Of a stretch of DNA of 64,000 bases, positions 9,178 to 17,870 are shown one piece after another. Below the pieces are notes generated by a model. The model ran no database searches. It was not told where the DNA came from and saw only the letters and a list, made by a program, of their open reading frames with translations. The DNA comes from Acidipropionibacterium acidipropionici (lineage in GTDB: Bacteria > Actinomycetota > Actinomycetes > Propionibacteriales > Propionibacteriaceae). The position numbers and the translations under genes were made by a program. Each line of letters opens with the position of its first letter. The stretch's first letter is position 1. The stretch lies in assembly GCF_001441165.1 (NCBI RefSeq), contig NZ_CP013126.1, forward strand, positions 1,207,551 to 1,271,550, read 5' to 3'.

Positions 9178-10707
9178 ATGAGTGAGCAGCAGTACATCCT
9201 GGCCATTGACGAGGGCACCACCTCCGCCAGGGCCATCGTCTTCGACCACTCCGGCCACGTCGTCGCCATCGGCCAGCAGGAGTTCGAACAGATCCTGCCC
9301 CGTGCCGGATGGGTCGAGCACAATCCGGTCGAGATCATGACCGCGGTCAACGAGGTCGTCGGCCAGGCCCTGGTCAAGGCCGGGATCAACCGCCACCAGC
9401 TCGCCGCCGTCGGCGTCACCAACCAGCGCGAGACCACCTTCGTGTGGGACAAGAACACCGGCGAGCCGGTCTACAACGCCATCGTCTGGCAGGACGGCCG
9501 CACCGGTGCCATCGTCGACGAGATCGCCGGCGGCGATCCGCTGGGCACCGAGCGCTACCGCCAGATCACCGGCGAGAACATCTCGAACTACCCCTCGGCC
9601 CCGAAGGTCAAGTGGATCCTGGACAACGTCGACGGGGCCCGCGAGCGCGCCGAGGCCGGCGATCTGCTCTTCGGCACCGCAGACACCTGGGTCGTGTGGA
9701 ACCTCACCGGCGGTGTCAACGGCGGCGTCCACGTCACCGACGTCACCAACGCCTCCCGTACCCTGCTGATGGACGTGCGCACGCTGGAGTGGCGCGAGGA
9801 CATCTGCAAGGACTTCGGCATCCCGATGTCGATGCTCCCCGAGATCAAGTCCTCCTCCGAGATCTACGGCTACGGCGCCAAGAACAGCCTCCTGATCGAC
9901 ACCCCGATCGCCGGCATCCTCGGCGACCAGCAGGCCGCCACCTTCGGCCAGGCCTGCTTCGAGCCCGGCAACGTCAAGAACACCTACGGCACCGGCTGCT
10001 TCGTGCTCATGAACACCGGTGAGGAGCCCGTCTTCTCCAAGAACGGCCTGCTCACCACCGTCTGCTACAAGCTCGGCGACCAGAAGACCGTCTACGCCCT
10101 CGAGGGCTCGGTGGCCGTCGCCGGATCGCTGGTCCAGTGGCTGCGCGACAACCTGCGGATGATCGACTCCGCCCCGGAGATCGAGGAACTCGCCAACACC
10201 GTCGAGGACAACGGCGGCGCCTACATCGTCCCGGCCTTCTCCGGTCTCTTCGCGCCCTACTGGCGCAACGAGGCCCGCGGCGCTCTGGTCGGCCTGACCC
10301 GATACGTCAACCGCGGCCACCTGGCCCGCGCCGTCATCGAGGCCACCGCCTTCCAGACCCGCGACGTCGTCGGCGCCGTGAACGCCGACTCCGGCGTGCC
10401 GATCACCGAGCTCAAGGTGGACGGCGGCATGACCGCCAACAACACCCTGATGCAGTTCCAGGCCGACCAGGTCGGCGTGCCCGTCATCCGCCCGGTGGTC
10501 GCCGAGACCACCGCCCTGGGTGCCGCCTACGCCGCCGGCATCGCCGTCGGCTTCTGGGCGGGCGAGCAGGACGTCATCGACAACTGGGCCGAGGACAAGC
10601 GCTGGGAGCCGAAGGGCGATCGCGAGGAGAACGACCGTCTCTACCGCAACTGGGAGAAGGCCGTCACCAAGACCTTCGACTGGGTCGACGCCGACGTGAA
10701 GGACTGA
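9178..10707 (+). CDS. glpK: Glycerol kinase
   Basis: Cytoplasmic FGGY-family kinase making sn-glycerol 3-phosphate from glycerol and ATP. The 509-residue length matches the family. The N-terminal phosphate loop DEGTTSARAIVF, the substrate segments AVGVTNQRETT and NAIVWQDGR, GILGDQQAATFGQ and the second ATP segment KVDGGMTANNTLMQFQAD are all present. ATG 9178 follows AGAAAGG at normal spacing. It completes the glp locus with the regulator at 6945-7895 and glpF. A repeat module with a strong palindrome follows the stop. Confidence 0.97.
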   Translation: MSEQQYILAIDEGTTSARAIVFDHSGHVVAIGQQEFEQILPRAGWVEHNPVEIMTAVNEVVGQALVKAGINRHQLAAVGVTNQRETTFVWDKNTGEPVYNAIVWQDGRTGAIVDEIAGGDPLGTERYRQITGENISNYPSAPKVKWILDNVDGARERAEAGDLLFGTADTWVVWNLTGGVNGGVHVTDVTNASRTLLMDVRTLEWREDICKDFGIPMSMLPEIKSSSEIYGYGAKNSLLIDTPIAGILGDQQAATFGQACFEPGNVKNTYGTGCFVLMNTGEEPVFSKNGLLTTVCYKLGDQKTVYALEGSVAVAGSLVQWLRDNLRMIDSAPEIEELANTVEDNGGAYIVPAFSGLFAPYWRNEARGALVGLTRYVNRGHLARAVIEATAFQTRDVVGAVNADSGVPITELKVDGGMTANNTLMQFQADQVGVPVIRPVVAETTALGAAYAAGIAVGFWAGEQDVIDNWAEDKRWEPKGDREENDRLYRNWEKAVTKTFDWVDADVKD

Positions 10708-10726
10708 ATTTCATGACGGAGGGGGC

Positions 10727-10822
10727 GACCCCTCCACGCTCGCCAGGGCTCGCTGCTTTCCCGAACGGGTGGGGTCGGCGGGCCCTGGCTCGTTTCCCCT
10801 GCACTCCCGAACGGGTGGGGCT
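10727..10822. repeat. CCCCTCCACG / GGGTGGGG repeat module after glpK
   Basis: GACCCCTCCACG (10727-10738) is followed by CCGAACGGGTGGGG twice (about 10761 and 10808), giving alternative hairpins. The same combination (GACCCCTCCACG with CGGGTGGGGTC) forms the 62-bp tandem repeat at 52142-52375. In both places it lies just before a family B palindrome. Confidence 0.6.
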
Positions 10823-10843
10823 CTCCACGTTCATCCAGTAACT

Positions 10844-10877
10844 CTGCGTTGGCCCTCTTGCAAGAGGGCCAACGCAG
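10844..10877. terminator. Perfect 34-bp palindrome, family B copy 1
   Basis: CTGCGTTGGCCCTCTTG (10844-10860) meets its exact complement (10861-10877) with no spacer. It lies between convergent glpK and the 89-residue gene downstream of sigM, a position suited to a bidirectional terminator. A near-identical copy is at 52427-52460. Confidence 0.65.
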
Positions 10878-10976
10878 CACCAAGAGACGCAGAGCCAGCG
10901 CACAGGGAGCGGATGGACGGTGTCGACCGATGGGACACAGCGCGGGCGCCGGGGGTCGTCAGGGTTTCTCCCGGCC

Positions 10977-11246
10977 TCAACGGCTCGCGGATGATCGGGT
11001 GATCCCGAGGCCCTTCTTGGTGTAGTGGCTGGGGACATTGGCCCCGAAGGTCCCGGTGTTCGTGCGGCTGAGCAGCTCTCCCAGGGCATCGCCCTTCGCA
11101 CGGTCCGCATCCTCGCGGAGCTGCTGCTCCGCACCGATGGCCGCCAGCACCGCGTCGACGACGTCGTCGGGCGCGGAGGGGGAATCCTGGGAGGCGAGCA
11201 GATCGCTCACCCAACCGGTGTCGGAGGGGGTCTGGTCGAATCTCAT
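10977..11246 (-). CDS. Small protein encoded downstream of sigM
   Basis: An 89-residue soluble protein I do not recognise. It has a negatively charged, helix-prone middle (DDVVDAVLAAIGAEQQLREDADRAKGDALGELL) and a basic end (GTFGANVPSHYTKKGLGITRS). No transmembrane segment or HxxxCxxC zinc anti-sigma motif is visible. The start at 11246 follows AGGAGG with 5-nt spacing. It lies 103 bp after sigM in the same direction, so a regulatory role towards SigM is possible but not shown. Confidence 0.65.
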   Translation of the reverse strand: MRFDQTPSDTGWVSDLLASQDSPSAPDDVVDAVLAAIGAEQQLREDADRAKGDALGELLSRTNTGTFGANVPSHYTKKGLGITRSSASR

Positions 11247-11349
11247 CGTGTCCTCCTGCCGGGGCGGAGCGCGGGCTTGTACTTCAGATGTGACGCGGAC
11301 GACGCCGTTGCGGTTCCCGAATCCGGTGCCTCCGGACCCGCGACACGGC

Positions 11350-11934
11350 TCATGCCGCTCCTCGTAGCGGCTCCAACAGTACGGCGAGGCGGGCTCGTCC
11401 CCGGGCGCACCGACTCTTGATCGTGCCCTTGGGCACCCCCAGCTGGGCGGCCGCCTCCTCCACGCTGAGCCCCTCCATGTCCACCAGCACCAGGGCGGCC
11501 CGCTGGTCGGCGTTGATCCGTCCCAGCGCCTCCTCCACCGCCCCCGCAAGATCGGCGGCCACCAGGTCGGCCGCCGGGTCCTCGTCGGTCACCATCTTCG
11601 GGTCGTGGTCGAGGTTGTCGGGCAGCGCCTCGGCCCTGCGCACCTTGCTGCGCCGGATCTGGTCCAGGCAGGCGTTGACGACGATCCGGTGCAGCCAGCT
11701 CGTCACCGCCGACTCCCCGCGGAATGAGGAGGCCCGCCGGAAGGCCGAGACCATGGCGTCCTGGAGGGCGTCGGCGGCGTCCTCCCGATTGCGCATGGTG
11801 CGCAGCGCCACCGCCCACAGCCGGTCGCGGTGACGCAGGAAGAGCTCGCCGAAGGCCGTCGGGTCTCCCTCGACGTGGGCCCTCAACAACTCGGCGTCCG
11901 ACAGTTCCGGACGCGCATCGTTCCGCGGATTCAT
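11350..11934 (-). CDS. sigM: ECF-type RNA polymerase sigma factor SigM
   Basis: Sigma-70 family factor of 194 residues that directs RNA polymerase to envelope-stress promoters in related actinobacteria. Region 2 is at about residues 25-95 (FGELFLRHRDRLW, DALQDAMVSAFRR, SAVTSWLHRIVVNACLDQIRR). Region 4 is at about 135-185 (LVLVDMEGLSVEEAAAQLGVPKGTIKSRCARGRARL). GGGGAG precedes the start. The start codon overlaps (ATGA) the stop of a 34-codon ORF that itself overlaps the pseudokinase stop, so its translation is probably coupled to the upstream cluster. DUF6049 protein, pseudokinase and sigM adjacency matches the M. tuberculosis Rv3909-Rv3911 order. Confidence 0.9.
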   Translation of the reverse strand: MNPRNDARPELSDAELLRAHVEGDPTAFGELFLRHRDRLWAVALRTMRNREDAADALQDAMVSAFRRASSFRGESAVTSWLHRIVVNACLDQIRRSKVRRAEALPDNLDHDPKMVTDEDPAADLVAADLAGAVEEALGRINADQRAALVLVDMEGLSVEEAAAQLGVPKGTIKSRCARGRARLAVLLEPLRGAA

Positions 11935-12035
11935 GACTCCCCAGTGTCTACCAGAATCCGGCTGTGCTTCACAGGCGGGCCCGTGACTTCGACTCGGAGG
12001 TTCATGACTTCACTGTGTTGGACTCGGAGGCTCAT
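11931..12035 (-). CDS. 34-residue ORF linking pseudokinase stop to sigM start
   Basis: The ORF starts with an ATG that overlaps the pseudokinase TGA (ATGA) and ends with a TGA that overlaps the sigM ATG (ATGA). The three genes are in three different frames. The peptide begins MSLRVQHSEVMNLRVEV, an internal duplication from a 23-bp DNA repeat. AGGTG lies about 11 nt before its start. It may act mainly as a translational bridge and not as a functional peptide. I know of no homologue. Confidence 0.45.
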   Translation of the reverse strand: MSLRVQHSEVMNLRVEVTGPPVKHSRILVDTGES

Positions 12036-12043
12036 GACTTCAC
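11991..12043. repeat. 23-bp direct repeat at pseudokinase/sigM junction
   Basis: Two copies beginning GACTCGGAGG and ending TCATGACTTCAC lie at 11991-12013 and 12021-12043, differing at one base, with 30-bp period. The right copy contains the pseudokinase stop and the start of the 34-codon ORF, so the duplication created or extended that ORF. Confidence 0.7.
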
Positions 12044-14170
12044 CTGGATCTCGGCGATGCCGCCCTGGTACCGGCCCTCGGAGACCTTCGGCAGCTTCGT
12101 GAGATAGATGAGCACGTACCGGCTCGTGGTCGCCGAGTCCGGCTTGAGGGTGATGGCCCCGGTGCCCCCGGTGCGCCCGGCCACCCGCGTCCAGCTCTTG
12201 ATGGCATCCATCGGAGCCTCCCGCGCCGAAGCCGACGTCGGGACCCACAGCCCGACATCGGTGGCTCCACCCACCAGCGTCACCTCCACCGAGGAGAACT
12301 TCCGACGCTCCCCGAGGTCGACGACCAGGCCCACCCCCGGTTTGAGCCGGCCGAGCTCCGGCGACCCCAGATAGACCAGCGTCTTCCATGCGGTTCCGGG
12401 CTTGCCGTCCCAGGCCAGTGCCACCTGATTCGGGTTCTCCTCGTCGTTGCCGCCGTTGCCCTCGGGGTCGAAGTCGTCGACCTTCGAGATGGCCACCACC
12501 GAGGACCCGGGCTTCTCGGAGCCGGCCGGACCGTCCGCGGAGTTCTTCCGGGTGCCCACCACGATGAGGCTCACCAGCAGGGTGAGCAGCACCAGCGCGG
12601 CCAGCCCGAACAGCCAGCGCCGAGGCGCGGGCCGGGGCTGGGCGAGGTTCCTGGGGACAGGCGGCGGGACCTGCGCCCCGCGCCCGTCCTGACCCGCGGC
12701 CGCTCCCTGGCTGTCCCGATTGTCGCCCGCTCCGCGTCCGCGTGGCCTCTCCCGGACGGCCGACGGCACGGCGCCGCTCCCGTTCGACCGGTTCGAGGAC
12801 CCGCCGCCGCGGGAGGATCGGCGACGCCTCGACCGCTGAGGGTCCGGGGCGGCCACATGGGCCCACTCTCCGGCCGCGGCCTCCGGGCTCCAGTAGCCGT
12901 CCTCGTCCACCCCCGCCGGAGGCCCCGGGGTGCCGGTGCCGTCGTCGAGGAGCTCCTCGTCGGAGGTCCCGTCCGCGGAGGCGAACTGGACGGTCGAGTA
13001 GTCATCGGCGAGGAACTGCTGCGTGGGGGCGTCACCTGGGAATGAGCCCTGGCCGGCGTCGCCGACCGCGGCCTGGCAGATCGTCACATCGGAGGCCCCG
13101 GCGTCCCCGGAGCGCACCGGGTAGCGCAGCCGCCGCTCCAGGTCTGCGGCGGCGTCGGCGCTGCCCAGCACCCTGCTGAGAGCCTGGGCCACCTCATTGG
13201 CCGTGCGGATCGGCACCTCGTCGTGGCGGGGCACCTCCGAGAGGATCTGATCGCACAGGGTGTCCAGAGCGGGGGAGACGCCGGAGCGCACCTGCCGCGG
13301 CGTCAACCAGCCGTGGCCGTCCAGCGGCGCCGGATCCAGCCCCCAGCGGGTCCTGGTGGCGGTCGGAGCCGGGTGATGCAGGGTGCCCGCCGGCCATCGC
13401 GACACCAGGCAGGAGTAGAGCAGCCGGCCCATGTCGGTGACGTCGCGGGCCTCCCTCTCCGACCAGGTGAGGGCCCGGTCGGAGGTCCAGGGGTGCAGTG
13501 CGGCCTCGATGAGCAGGCCGACGATCTTGACATTGCCGGTCGAGGTGACGATGACGTTGTCGGGATTGAGCCGCTCGTGGAAGATCCCCTGGGCGTGCAG
13601 CGGCGCCAGGGCGTCGGCCAGCTCCCGGACGATCCAGGCCGCCTCCAGGGCCGACAGCGGGCCGGAGGCCAGCAGCTCCTCGATCGAGCGTCCCGGGGCG
13701 TACTCGCACACCACGAAGCTGCCCGGATCGTCGGGGCCGGCCTCCACGGCGTCCAGAACTCGCAGGAAGCGCGAATCGGTGGCGATCGCCGCACGCCTGG
13801 CCGCAGCCAGCACCTCGTCGGTGTGACGTCCGTCGGCGGCCATGATGTGCACCAGCACGGGACGGTGCAGGACGAGGTCGAAGGCCCGCCAGGTGAGGGT
13901 GCCGAGGGGCTGGCCGAGCTTCTGCTCCAGCCTGAATCGCCCGCCCAGCGCGGTGCCGGCCGCGATGGCGGGCAGGACGTCCTCATCGGAGGGGGAGGGG
14001 CGCTCCGACCAGAGATTCGACCGCGTCTCCTCGTTCTCGTCGTCGAAGGAGCCCCCGTCGGCCCCACCGGTGACATAGGAGTCGGACTCGTAGGACCCCA
14101 GAGCGTCGGAGCCCGAGTCGATGCTCGAGGCCCGCCGGTGGTCCCAGTCGTCGAACGCGCTGTCCACCAT
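12032..14170 (-). CDS. MviN-type pseudokinase with discoidin-like C-terminal domain
   Basis: Membrane-anchored kinase-fold protein of about 712 residues. The kinase-like region (from GGRFRLEQKLGQPLGTLTWRAFDL) lacks key residues: the VAIK lysine is replaced (RPVLVHIM), HRD is HERLNPDN, and DFG is missing (VKIVGLLIE). It should therefore bind partners, not phosphorylate. A disordered S/R-rich stretch and one transmembrane helix (LFGLAALVLLTLLVSLIVVG) follow. An extracellular beta domain ends the protein (WDGKPGTAWKTL, VVDLGERRKFSSVEVTLVG). This architecture matches the part of mycobacterial Rv3910 after the MurJ-like domain; here no MurJ domain precedes it. I prefer ATG 14170 (GGAGG just upstream) over 14269. 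Confidence 0.85.
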   Translation of the reverse strand: MVDSAFDDWDHRRASSIDSGSDALGSYESDSYVTGGADGGSFDDENEETRSNLWSERPSPSDEDVLPAIAAGTALGGRFRLEQKLGQPLGTLTWRAFDLVLHRPVLVHIMAADGRHTDEVLAAARRAAIATDSRFLRVLDAVEAGPDDPGSFVVCEYAPGRSIEELLASGPLSALEAAWIVRELADALAPLHAQGIFHERLNPDNVIVTSTGNVKIVGLLIEAALHPWTSDRALTWSEREARDVTDMGRLLYSCLVSRWPAGTLHHPAPTATRTRWGLDPAPLDGHGWLTPRQVRSGVSPALDTLCDQILSEVPRHDEVPIRTANEVAQALSRVLGSADAAADLERRLRYPVRSGDAGASDVTICQAAVGDAGQGSFPGDAPTQQFLADDYSTVQFASADGTSDEELLDDGTGTPGPPAGVDEDGYWSPEAAAGEWAHVAAPDPQRSRRRRSSRGGGSSNRSNGSGAVPSAVRERPRGRGAGDNRDSQGAAAGQDGRGAQVPPPVPRNLAQPRPAPRRWLFGLAALVLLTLLVSLIVVGTRKNSADGPAGSEKPGSSVVAISKVDDFDPEGNGGNDEENPNQVALAWDGKPGTAWKTLVYLGSPELGRLKPGVGLVVDLGERRKFSSVEVTLVGGATDVGLWVPTSASAREAPMDAIKSWTRVAGRTGGTGAITLKPDSATTSRYVLIYLTKLPKVSEGRYQGGIAEIQVKS

Positions 14171-14325
14171 CACCTCCAGATCCGAACTCCACCCGCGAGA
14201 TCCGACCATGAGCGGGCCATGCCTCGCCCAAGTCTGCCGTGTTCGCGGTGGCAAGGGAATCAGGCTCACCGTCGACCGCCGAGGAGCGGGTCGGATCCCG
14301 TCGCTCCCCGTCGTCCAGGACGCCC

Positions 14326-16482
14326 TCAGTCGCCGGGGCTCCTCGTCCCTGCCTCCTCGGGCCTCTCCTCGTCCCCGGGGCCCTCATCGTCGGCAGCGGG
14401 CCCCTCCGGCTCGGCGCGGACGGCGTCACGACCGGCCGGTCCGGAGCCGATCTCCGAGGCGTCGACCGTCCCGTAGGGGGCTCTGCCCCCGTTGCGGCGG
14501 CGCACCTGGCGGACCCTCAGCAGGGTCGCGCCCAGCACCACTGCTCCAGAGACGACGATGAGGATCCAGCCGATGTCGTCCATCCGCGTGGCGCGGATCA
14601 CGAAGGTGGCCTCCGGGCCGAGCTCACGGCCCGAGGGGGAGGCCAGCCGGGCCGTCATCTCCACGACGCTGTTGGAGGAGGCCCTCGGGGAGAACTTCAC
14701 CGTCCGCGACTCCTGAGGGTTGATCTCCACCACCTGGGTGTCGGGGATCCCGATGCGCTGGGGGCTGGACGAGGTGAAGGTCACCTTCACCTTGACCGTC
14801 TCGGTGAGGTTGTTGGTGACCGTCAGCGGGAAGTCGTTGCTGGCCGAGGACATCACGAAGCTGCCGGCCGAGTGGAGCTGCACTCCCGAACCACTGAGCA
14901 GGTCGGTGGCCGGCTCCATGGCGGCGCGCAGCCAGGCCCTCCGCCGGTCGGAGCTCAGCGAGAGGCTCAGCGAGCGCGACAGGACGCGGGCGGTCTGGAG
15001 GTCGGCGGTGGGGGAGTCGCCCAGCACATTTCCCCAGTCGACGGCGTCGGCGGCCGCCGAGACCTGATCGGCCCACCAGTCCCCGGCCAGGGCCGTCGCG
15101 GCCTTGCTGCGGGCCGGCAGGGGGGACGCGGTGTTCTCGGCGGAATTGATCGACTCGCTGAGATCGGTGAGGGACAGCCATGACGTCGACCCGCTGAGCG
15201 GTGCGGTGGCGTCGAGCTCTGCGATGTCCTCGACGAGAGTCGCCGCGGGCAGTTTCTGCCTGGTCATCAGCAGGGACTGCGCCAGCAGCCGCCCGCGCAG
15301 CTGCCCGGGGCTCACCTTCCCGTCGGGTCCCCCGGCCAGCAGGGAGGGGGACAGCGGGAGGATCGCGGCGCCGTTCTGCACGTGGGCCGGGCCCGCGGGG
15401 ATGGCGGCGGTGAGCACCAGGGAGGGTTTGAGCATGGAGGTGATGCGGGCCAGGCTCGGACGGTCCAGGGCGCCCGCCTCGTCGGTGACGGCCAGTGGCA
15501 GGGTGCGGGCCGGATTCTTGACGTCCAGGGCTTTGGCAGAGCGGGTGATGACGGTGGAGTGCCCGGCTCTGGCGGCGCCGACGACGTCGGCATTGCCGTA
15601 GGGCAGTCGGTAGGCGCGCCCCGACTTCAGCAGCGGGGTGAGTTTCGCCAGCCAGTCCTTGGCCGCCTGCGTGCCGGCCCCCTTGGCGCCGTTGACGGTA
15701 TAGCCGGCGGCCATCGCGGTCACCTCGTCGACCAGCCCGGGATCTACCAGGACCGTGGAGCTGCGCGTGGCCGCCTCGGTGATGAGGCGGTCCAGCCGGC
15801 CGGTGAGCTCGGGGGCCAGGTGGTCGTCGGAGAAGCTTCCGTCGATGCGCACCGAGGGGTCGCTCGACAGGGTGATGACCGGCGCGACACGGGCCTGCGT
15901 CGAGGGCCCGGAGACGACGGTGAAGGCCCGTGCCCGGCCGACGGTCATGCGTTCATGGCCGGCAGGCGTGGCCTGGATGTGGACGCCGATGAGGTAGGCG
16001 GCGTCGGTGGTGGTCAGGCCCATTGATGACGCCGTCCCGGTCACCGTGAAGGAGGCCGACTCGCCGGGCTTGAAGACCTTGGTGCCGTCGGGATCGGTGA
16101 TGTTGGCCAGGCTCTTGTCGCCCGGTTCGTGGAACCAGCGCTCGCCGACCGGGACGGTCGGGGAGGAGGCCGCCAGGGAGTCCAGCGAGTCGGTGTCGGC
16201 GATGGGGTCCCGGGATCGCCAGAAGGAGGCCTGCACCCAGCTCATCGCCACCGAGGAGGTGTTGCGGACCGTGCCCCGGATGGTGATGGTGCCCTTGGCG
16301 TCGACAGTCGCGGGGCTGATGTCGGTGATGTCCACTCCCACCGCGGGTTCGGCCGCGTGGGCCGGTGCGACCCCGCAGAACGCCCCCACCACCCCCAGCA
16401 GAACCGTCAGCAGAACCGCCAGGACGCGCACCGGAGCGCGCCTGGGGGAGGGGACGGTCAGGGCGGAGGGCACGGCGACCAT
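14326..16482 (-). CDS. DUF6049 secreted membrane protein (Rv3909-like)
   Basis: Large exported protein of 718 residues with unknown function. A signal peptide starts at ATG 16482 and ends near APAHA. The body is a long extracytoplasmic region with beta-rich domains (VGVDITDISPATVDAKGTITIRG; AFTVVSG; ITLSSDPSVRIDG). A C-terminal transmembrane helix (IGWILIVVSGAVVLGATLLRV) and a short charged cytoplasmic tail follow. The gene starts one base after the stop of the C39 peptidase gene (TAG-G-ATG), implying coupling. Position next to the pseudokinase and sigM matches the M. tuberculosis Rv3909 neighbourhood. An envelope role is inferred from context. Confidence 0.8.
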   Translation of the reverse strand: MVAVPSALTVPSPRRAPVRVLAVLLTVLLGVVGAFCGVAPAHAAEPAVGVDITDISPATVDAKGTITIRGTVRNTSSVAMSWVQASFWRSRDPIADTDSLDSLAASSPTVPVGERWFHEPGDKSLANITDPDGTKVFKPGESASFTVTGTASSMGLTTTDAAYLIGVHIQATPAGHERMTVGRARAFTVVSGPSTQARVAPVITLSSDPSVRIDGSFSDDHLAPELTGRLDRLITEAATRSSTVLVDPGLVDEVTAMAAGYTVNGAKGAGTQAAKDWLAKLTPLLKSGRAYRLPYGNADVVGAARAGHSTVITRSAKALDVKNPARTLPLAVTDEAGALDRPSLARITSMLKPSLVLTAAIPAGPAHVQNGAAILPLSPSLLAGGPDGKVSPGQLRGRLLAQSLLMTRQKLPAATLVEDIAELDATAPLSGSTSWLSLTDLSESINSAENTASPLPARSKAATALAGDWWADQVSAAADAVDWGNVLGDSPTADLQTARVLSRSLSLSLSSDRRRAWLRAAMEPATDLLSGSGVQLHSAGSFVMSSASNDFPLTVTNNLTETVKVKVTFTSSSPQRIGIPDTQVVEINPQESRTVKFSPRASSNSVVEMTARLASPSGRELGPEATFVIRATRMDDIGWILIVVSGAVVLGATLLRVRQVRRRNGGRAPYGTVDASEIGSGPAGRDAVRAEPEGPAADDEGPGDEERPEEAGTRSPGD

Positions 16483-16483
16483 C

Positions 16484-17767
16484 CTAGGGACTGCGCCTGT
16501 GATCACGGCTCCGGGTCGGTGGGAGCGGCGAGCCGGGCGGGGCGATGACGTAGACCACCCCGCCGGAGCCGGCGAGCCACACCTCCTCGAGCTGATCGCG
16601 GCGGTAGACGGTGCGCACCCGGTCGTCGGAGGGCTCCTCGTGGCTGGCGGGGTCGTCGACGACGACGTCGCCGTCGTCGGTGAAGCCGATGACGAGCATG
16701 AGGTGGCCGTCGGTGGAGTATCCGGCGCCGTCAAGATCGGTGGCCCGGAAGCTCACCGAGACCACTACAGGGAGGCCGAGGACGATGAACTCCTCCAGCG
16801 CCCGCAGATCCGGCAGCCGGGTGACGAAGGCCTCCAGCCCGTGGGCGGCGGCGTGGGCCGCCGAGAAGGCCCAGTTCCCCGCTCCCCGGTACTGGTGGTC
16901 CCAGGTGCCGAGGGCGGTCTCGGGGACGACGGCGTCTACGGGTTCGATGACGCCGTGGAAGCCCATCGCCATCGCCACCGAGGTGGGCGAGCACCACGAC
17001 TCTCCGCCGCCTCCGTACTGAGGCGCTGTTCCCCGGTGGACCATCTGCGACAGCGGGCGGACGGCCAGTTCGAGGCCGGCGGCCGGCCCGGCGGGGCTGA
17101 CGCCGTCCGATCCGGCGGGGCTGTCGGCGCCGGCGGTGTCATCGGGGCCCGCGGTGTGGTCTGGGCCGGCGGCCGCGCCCAGCAGTGTGATCCGGGGGCG
17201 TTCGGGGGCACCGTCGGGATGCATGAGGACGGCCCGCAGACGGTACCCGGTGAGGGCCTGTCCATCGGCGGGGCTGAGGGTGTCGGTGTCGACCCGGGCG
17301 CAGGGGTCGGACTGGCCGTCGATGCTGGCGCGGTGGATCGCACCGCCCCAGCCCGGGTGATACGGATCCGGCAGCTTCTGGCACCAGCGGGCCATCGTGA
17401 ACCAGCGGCTGCGGGTGCCCTGGTCGGTGGACACCTGGATCTGGACCTCGATCCAGGTGTGGCCGGGTGTGGTGGCGTTGAAGGAGACGATGATCTCCTG
17501 GGCGGGGCTGTCGAGCGGGTGCCAAGGAGAGGTCCAGGTCGACGTCTGGTAGCGGATCGTCGATCCCTGCCCGGCGATCACCGAGCTGTCTCCCGCCGAG
17601 CTGTCGGCGGCGTCGACGAAGGGATCGGAGAATTCGCGCGGGCCGGCGGCCGCCCAGTCTCCCGCGTCGAAGGAGTCCCAGCCCGGCCGGGGCCGAGCCG
17701 CCCACGCGTGGAACTCGGTCTGCTGCGTGGACGTCACGCGGCCGATTCTTGCAGCTTCCCGTTCCAT
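16484..17767 (-). CDS. Peptidase C39-family protein
   Basis: Papain-fold cysteine peptidase-like protein of up to 427 residues. An N-terminal beta-rich half (about residues 40-220: IVSFNATTPGHTWIEVQIQVSTDQGTRS in shortened form, then RLRAVLMHPDG) precedes the C39-like domain. That domain holds the cysteine in GESWCSPTSVAMAM, the histidine in GHLMLVIGF and aspartates in VVVDDPAS. No signal peptide is seen, and no ABC transporter is adjacent, so it is not a bacteriocin-export peptidase. ATG 17767 or GTG 17737 (VTSTQQTEFHAW) could be the start; neither has a strong ribosome site. It is tightly coupled to the DUF6049 gene. Confidence 0.75.
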   Translation of the reverse strand: MEREAARIGRVTSTQQTEFHAWAARPRPGWDSFDAGDWAAAGPREFSDPFVDAADSSAGDSSVIAGQGSTIRYQTSTWTSPWHPLDSPAQEIIVSFNATTPGHTWIEVQIQVSTDQGTRSRWFTMARWCQKLPDPYHPGWGGAIHRASIDGQSDPCARVDTDTLSPADGQALTGYRLRAVLMHPDGAPERPRITLLGAAAGPDHTAGPDDTAGADSPAGSDGVSPAGPAAGLELAVRPLSQMVHRGTAPQYGGGGESWCSPTSVAMAMGFHGVIEPVDAVVPETALGTWDHQYRGAGNWAFSAAHAAAHGLEAFVTRLPDLRALEEFIVLGLPVVVSVSFRATDLDGAGYSTDGHLMLVIGFTDDGDVVVDDPASHEEPSDDRVRTVYRRDQLEEVWLAGSGGVVYVIAPPGSPLPPTRSRDHRRSP

Positions 17768-17870
17768 GCGCCCGGGAGCGGTGTGTGGGCCGGTTTCATG
17801 GGCCGGGTTCGCAGGCCGGGTTCATGGACGGCGGTGCCCTTGGACGGGGGCGATCCAGGACGCTCAGGCA

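Noticed and set aside
16484-17767. Bacteriocin-processing C39 peptidase
   Set aside because: No ABC exporter fusion and no precursor peptide gene nearby; the N-terminal half is a beta-rich domain instead.
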